DNA of 64,000 nucleotides, from the NCBI RefSeq assembly GCF_000380245.2, contig NZ_HG428741.1, positions 1,475,889 through 1,539,888 on the forward strand, read 5' to 3'. Source of the stretch: Bacillus massiliigorillae (GTDB lineage Bacteria; Bacillota; Bacilli; Bacillales; DSM-1321). Below the pieces are notes generated by a model. That model was given only the letters and a program-made list of their open reading frames with translations. It searched no databases and was not told the DNA's origin. The position numbers and the translations under genes are program-made. Positions within the stretch are counted from its first letter, which is position 1; the number at the start of each line of letters is the position of its first letter. This document shows, one piece after another, positions 60,052-64,000 of the stretch.

Positions 60052-61254
60052 GTGATTCGCTGGTGTTGCGAAACGTTGTGAACGAGTTAATTGGATAACA
60101 AATACCCCACTTATTAAAATGAATCCACATATCATTAAAATTAAGCCATTCCAGCCAGCAAAGCTTAAGAATAATCCTCCTGACCAGCCAATTACACTTG
60201 ATCCAGCGTAATAGAAGAATAAATATAGCGATGATGAGTAGCTTTTAAATTTAAATGATGAGATAGAGCTTACCCAGCCACTAGCAGTTGTATGACCAGC
60301 GAAGAAGCCAAATGCAAACACCGCCATACCACTAATCATGAAAAATAGATTGCCTACAAGTGTCATTAATGCCCCAATAGTGATTAAAGCAATTGCCCAA
60401 GTCATTAATATTTTACGAGAGTAGCGCTCTGTTAGTTTACCGAAAATAAAGGAACTCCATGAACCGACTAATTGGATAATGAAAATAAAACTAATTAATG
60501 TATGATTTAAATTATAAGGTTCCTCTGATAAAGGAAAACCAATATAGTTAAACAATGCAACATATACACCTAGGAAAAGAAAACCAATGCCATATAAATA
60601 GAGTAATTTATAATTTCGTAGACTTGTCGACATTCCTTTTGACCAATGAGCAAATGATATTGTTTCTTTTCTAAAGTTTTTTGACTCAGGTAAGTAAATC
60701 CAGAATAATAAACTACAAATTAAGCTGAAAATACTTAAACCAAGTATAGCAATATTCCATGAGAAATAATCTGTTAAAATACCAACTAATAATCTACCAA
60801 CAAAACCTCCAACAGCTGAACCTCCAATATATACACCCATTGCTCTACCGATATTCATCGGTGAGATTTCTTCGCTTAAATATGTCATAGCGATTGCAGG
60901 AAAACCTGCTAAAGTAATACCTTCTAACACTCTTAGAACCAATAATATTTCAAATGAAGGGCTAAATGCAGATAGTATACTTAATAAAGATGTGAATAAT
61001 AGCGATAAACCCATGATTTGTTTGCGTCCCCATGCATTTGAAAATACTGAAACCACTAACATAACGAATGCCATCATAATTGTAGCAAATGAAATGGTAA
61101 AGCTTGATGTGGATGGTGATATATTAAATTCTTGTGCAAATGTACTAATAAGGGGTTGTGGGCTATAAAGAATAGCAAATGTAACTAAACTCCCTAAAAG
61201 CATACTCAATAATATTTTTTTATATGATTTACTTCCAGCTTCTGTATAACTCAA
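60028..61254 (-). CDS. MFS efflux transporter (YnfM-like)
   Basis: Membrane transporter of 408 residues with 12 helices. MFS signatures are SVFSNAWGRKQIMGLSLLF after helix 2, LEGITLAGFPAIAMTYLSEE and GKLTERYSRKILMTWAI. It resembles YnfM/AraJ-type exporters. A LysR gene is divergent at 61377, with a shared intergenic region, so it is likely its target. Substrate unknown. The stop overlaps the terminator region. Confidence 0.88.
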   Translation of the reverse strand: MSYTEAGSKSYKKILLSMLLGSLVTFAILYSPQPLISTFAQEFNISPSTSSFTISFATIMMAFVMLVVSVFSNAWGRKQIMGLSLLFTSLLSILSAFSPSFEILLVLRVLEGITLAGFPAIAMTYLSEEISPMNIGRAMGVYIGGSAVGGFVGRLLVGILTDYFSWNIAILGLSIFSLICSLLFWIYLPESKNFRKETISFAHWSKGMSTSLRNYKLLYLYGIGFLFLGVYVALFNYIGFPLSEEPYNLNHTLISFIFIIQLVGSWSSFIFGKLTERYSRKILMTWAIALITIGALMTLVGNLFFMISGMAVFAFGFFAGHTTASGWVSSISSFKFKSYSSSLYLFFYYAGSSVIGWSGGLFLSFAGWNGLILMICGFILISGVFVIQLTRSQRFATPANHKNLRSTH

Positions 61255-61309
61255 GAAGAACCTCTCCTTTGAATGACTTTATTACTGTATAAATAGAGTT
61301 TACTCCTTG

Positions 61310-61354
61310 AGGTATCATAACGTCCAATGTATTATATTTATATAAACGATACCT
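61310..61354. promoter_or_regulatory. Intergenic inverted repeat between MFS and LysR genes
   Basis: AGGTATC (61310-61316) and GATACCT (61348-61354) are perfect inverted arms in the divergent promoter region. Such arms in a LysR/target pair are candidates for LysR binding. A conventional T-N11-A box was not singled out. Confidence 0.4.
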
Positions 61355-61376
61355 TTTGGTTATGAATTGAAGGGAG

Positions 61377-62267
61377 ATGATTGAACTGGAGTGGCAACAA
61401 CTTGAATACTTTCGTGTAGTGGCAAAAATAGAACATTTTACAAAAGCAGCTGAAATATTGTCCATTTCTCAACCCGCATTAACCCGCTCGATTACTAAAA
61501 TGGAACAAGAATTGGGAATAGCGTTATTTGATCGTGTAGGAAGAACGGTAAGATTAAATAAATACGGGAAGCTTTTTTTAAAGCGTGTTGAAAAAGGATT
61601 ATTGGAAATTTCAACTGGAATTGAAGAAATACATCAATTACAAAATCCACATACAGGTTCTGTTTCATTTTCATTTTTATTAACGTTAGGTATACATATT
61701 GTCCCTGAAATCATTAGTCATTTTAATGAGCAATACCCAGGTGTAGAATTGGAGATTCATCAAAGTTCAAGTGTAATGAGTATTCATCAATTAATAGATG
61801 GGGAGATTGATTATTGTCTTATTGGTCCTATTGAGCCAGATGCAAATATTGTTTGGCACCTATTGTTTCAAGAAGAATTATTTGCTTATGTTCCGGCTAA
61901 CCATCGTTTAGCAAGTAAACAATCCATTTCGCTTGATGAGTTAGCGAATGATCATTTTATTGGATTTAAAAAAGGGATTGGAATGCGTGAAATGACAGAG
62001 AGCTTCTGTCAACAGGTCGGATTTACTCCGAAGATTAAATTCGAAGGAGAAGATGTAACGACATTAGCGGGTCTTGTTTCTTCTGGTTTAGGCGTTACAA
62101 TTATCCCTGAGTTTAGTGGAATTAGTTCAAATAAAATAAAGAAATTAAAAATTAGTAACCCGTATTGTCAGCGAGATGTAGGAATTGCTTGGATGAAAGG
62201 AAAAGCATTTTCGCCAACAGCAGAGCTTTTTCGGAACTTTATAATAGAAATGTTTAAAATGAAATAA
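61377..62267 (+). CDS. LysR-family regulator
   Basis: Transcription factor of about 296 residues. The N-terminal HTH reads EWQQLEYFRVVAKIEHFTKAAE, with SISQPALTRSITKMEQELG and LFDRVGRTVRLNKYG; the rest is the ligand-binding domain. GGGAG abuts the ATG at 61377. The family usually starts at MEWQQLEYF, which here would be the CTG at 61386, 9 bases after GGGAG, so the real start may be that CTG. It is divergent from the MFS gene and presumably controls it. Confidence 0.88.
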   Translation: MIELEWQQLEYFRVVAKIEHFTKAAEILSISQPALTRSITKMEQELGIALFDRVGRTVRLNKYGKLFLKRVEKGLLEISTGIEEIHQLQNPHTGSVSFSFLLTLGIHIVPEIISHFNEQYPGVELEIHQSSSVMSIHQLIDGEIDYCLIGPIEPDANIVWHLLFQEELFAYVPANHRLASKQSISLDELANDHFIGFKKGIGMREMTESFCQQVGFTPKIKFEGEDVTTLAGLVSSGLGVTIIPEFSGISSNKIKKLKISNPYCQRDVGIAWMKGKAFSPTAELFRNFIIEMFKMK

Positions 62268-62428
62268 GAACATGGCCAGGGGCTAGTTTGTCTCGATTTA
62301 AATGAAATTGATAAAATTAAGCAATTCCTGTAGGCTCTATTCGAACAATGGAAGTGGAGGCCAATAAATTGTATGTAGGAATAGGTATATAATTGTTTGT
62401 TAAAGGATAGTGAAATTTAAAAAGGACC

Positions 62429-62484
62429 GTCCTAAATATGATTAGAAATCGCTTTTGGGACCGACTCGGCTTCTTTTTTATTTT
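62429..62484 (+). terminator. Possible terminator after the LysR gene
   Basis: GTCCTAAA and TTTTGGGAC can pair across about 18 bases, followed by CCGACTCGG and a T-rich segment. The pairing is imperfect. Confidence 0.4.
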
Positions 62485-62565
62485 TTTGTACATAAACCAA
62501 TGCTATAGTAGCTATATAGCATTAAAATTTGAAGAATGAGAAATAAGGAGTAGAAAAATTAAGAT

Positions 62566-63321
62566 ATGAAATTAGTATCATGGAATGTAAATGGCATTCG
62601 TGCATGTGTGAAAAAAGGTTTTATGGATTATTTCACAAATGTGAATGCTGATATATTTTGTATTCAAGAATCAAAATTACAAGAAGGACAAATTCAATTA
62701 GAATTGGATAACTATTATCAATATTGGAATTACGCAGAGAAAAAAGGCTATTCTGGTACAGCGATTTTCACAAAGAAAGAACCTCTTTCTGTTTCATATG
62801 GTCTAGGGGAAAAAGATGATGAGCCGGAAGGAAGAGTAATTACTTTAGAGTTTGAGAATTTCTACTTTGTTACAATGTATACACCAAATTCTAAACGAGA
62901 TTTATCCAGATTGGATTATAGATTAGAATGGGAAGATGAAGTAAGGACTTATTTAATGGCTCTAGATGAGGTAAAGCCTGTTGTATTTTGTGGAGATTTA
63001 AATGTAGCTCATAATGATTTAGACTTAAAAAATGCAAAATCAAATCGAGGCAACTCAGGCTTTACAGATGAAGAAAGAGAGAAAATGACACTGTTATTAC
63101 AATCAGGCTTTGTCGATAGCTTTAGATACCTTTATCCTAATCGAGAAGATGCGTACACTTGGTGGTCCTATATGGCTAAAGTGCGAGAGCGCAATATTGG
63201 TTGGAGAATTGACTATTTCATAATCTCTAATCGACTAACAGAAGTATTAAGAGACTCTCAAATTCATGCTGATATTATGGGTAGCGATCATTGCCCTGTT
63301 TATATGGAAATAGACTTGTAA
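62566..63321 (+). CDS. exoA: Exodeoxyribonuclease III
   Basis: AP endonuclease/3' exonuclease of 251 residues for base excision repair. Family blocks: MKLVSWNVNGIRACVKKGF, FCIQESKLQEGQ (metal Glu), NFYFVTMYTPNS, CGDLNVAHNDLDLKNAK, TWWSYMAKVRERNIGWRIDYF, and GSDHCPVYMEIDL with the catalytic Asp/His. This is full ExoA length. AAGGAG stands about 15 bases before the ATG, farther than usual, so initiation may be weak. Confidence 0.95.
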   Translation: MKLVSWNVNGIRACVKKGFMDYFTNVNADIFCIQESKLQEGQIQLELDNYYQYWNYAEKKGYSGTAIFTKKEPLSVSYGLGEKDDEPEGRVITLEFENFYFVTMYTPNSKRDLSRLDYRLEWEDEVRTYLMALDEVKPVVFCGDLNVAHNDLDLKNAKSNRGNSGFTDEEREKMTLLLQSGFVDSFRYLYPNREDAYTWWSYMAKVRERNIGWRIDYFIISNRLTEVLRDSQIHADIMGSDHCPVYMEIDL

Positions 63322-63380
63322 AAACTAATGAGGCACATAAATTACTGGAATAATGGATAGTTACAACTGGAGGAATAGCA

Positions 63381-63986
63381 ATGTTGAAAAAACAAATGGA
63401 ACAATATATCGAAGGATTATTAAAAGAAGACAGTAATTCACAGCAAATTGAATTATATAAAGAAGAAAAGGCATACGTTGAAAAGCATCATCTATTACCA
63501 AATCAAAATATAACAATAACTGAAAAAGATGATTCATCACGTTTTTTAGATGTTTATATTGAACGTTGTAATAAAGAAACGGAAGAATTAATAGCGGAAG
63601 AAGGTTCGCAATTTTTAAATGAGCCATTAAGTTATTTAGTAAAACATAAAAATGAGTTTATTTATTTAGAAAGTGATTATTTCAATATTATTGGTGTTGA
63701 TGCCATTTCTTTAGAAGTAGACGATGTATTTGGTACATATAATGTTATGTTAGGTTTGAAGCTGCAAAAGAAATATGAATCAGCGATTAAGTCATATTTA
63801 TCAAATGCATTATCGGGTGATTCTGTAAAATCTGGTATTATATTCAGTCAAGGTGATGGATTGTGGGATTTGAATTTTATGTTAAACTTCGTGAACGGTT
63901 ATAAAGAAGATATGACACTTCGAGAAGCTTATCAATTAATTTATTCATTTATATTCGAACTTGGTGAAGTGATTGAAGAAGCTTAA
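63381..63986 (+). CDS. Hypothetical protein
   Basis: A 201-residue soluble protein with a good ribosome binding site (CTGGAGG) before the ATG. It begins with a helical Lys/Glu-rich segment (KKQMEQYIEGLLKEDSNSQQ), a central mixed region with EKDDSSRFLDVYIERCNKET, and a C-terminal part with NVMLGLKLQKKYESAIKSYL and GIIFSQGDGLWDLNFMLNF. I do not recognise a family. The frame ends just before the window end. Confidence 0.7.
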   Translation: MLKKQMEQYIEGLLKEDSNSQQIELYKEEKAYVEKHHLLPNQNITITEKDDSSRFLDVYIERCNKETEELIAEEGSQFLNEPLSYLVKHKNEFIYLESDYFNIIGVDAISLEVDDVFGTYNVMLGLKLQKKYESAIKSYLSNALSGDSVKSGIIFSQGDGLWDLNFMLNFVNGYKEDMTLREAYQLIYSFIFELGEVIEEA

Positions 63987-64000
63987 ATAAAGGTAAAAAA

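Noticed and set aside
1..64000. CRISPR array, rRNA or tRNA genes
   Set aside because: No regularly spaced repeats of the CRISPR kind and no recognisable tRNA or rRNA motifs were found while reading.

Overview
This window reads as chromosome of an AT-rich, low-GC Gram-positive bacterium of the order Bacillales. The signs are strong GGAGG-type ribosome binding sites, frequent TTG and GTG starts, Rho-independent terminators after most units, a PrsA foldase, HtrA-type protease, HemAT sensor, SLH-domain wall hydrolase, Spo0M-like protein and two yybP-ykoY (manganese) riboswitches. A Planococcaceae/Caryophanaceae member such as a Lysinibacillus relative is plausible, but that placement is inference. 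No tRNA, rRNA, CRISPR array, phage or complete insertion sequence was seen.

Left part (1-12 kb). An XRE-cupin regulator is followed by a divergent TetR/MFS efflux pair that carries LmrA/QdoR-type operators. Next comes a cell-envelope and secretion-stress block: HtrA-like protease, class B penicillin-binding protein, an OmpR-type two-component system and a PrsA-type foldase without a lipobox cysteine. An MBL-fold hydrolase and the cyclophilin gene ppiB follow.

Accessory stretch (12-30 kb). Gene density drops. It holds two decayed copies of the ppiB 3' end, a secreted GH16 enzyme, HemAT, an SLH-domain glucosaminidase and a B1-like metallo-beta-lactamase homologue with substituted zinc ligands. 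It also holds a two-component system plus ABC transporter module with matching direct-repeat operators, a HemAT-like lone globin domain with a chemoreceptor relic downstream, and a PLP enzyme/FAD oxidase pair.

Phenylacetate block (30.6-44.3 kb). This is a nearly complete aerobic phenylacetyl-CoA pathway: paaK, paaABCD, an EthD-like gene, two enoyl-CoA hydratase/isomerases, an aldehyde dehydrogenase, paaH, paaJ, a further hydratase, the repressor paaX, a PaaY-like protein and a PaaI-like thioesterase. PaaK makes phenylacetyl-CoA, PaaABC(D) epoxidises it, PaaG isomerises it to oxepin-CoA, and the remaining enzymes beta-oxidise the opened chain. The usual reductase gene paaE and the hydratase half of PaaZ are missing from the operon. 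Inverted-repeat elements lie in the paaK leader and between the aldehyde dehydrogenase gene and paaH.

Right part (44.3-64 kb). Two manganese riboswitches flank a kinase-like gene; the second now precedes a broken small ORF. Then follow several acyl-CoA catabolic groups: SDR plus two MaoC-type proteins; APH-like kinase, ComB-like phosphatase, acyl-CoA dehydrogenase and SDR, which resembles 4-hydroxyacyl-CoA (Lva/ACAD10-11) catabolism; and a CaiB-type CoA-transferase with a type-II hydroxyacyl-CoA dehydrogenase. The end carries a DsbA-family protein, a YetF-like membrane protein, a small alarmone synthetase, a nitrilase-family amidase, an MFS/LysR pair, exodeoxyribonuclease III and an unrecognised protein.
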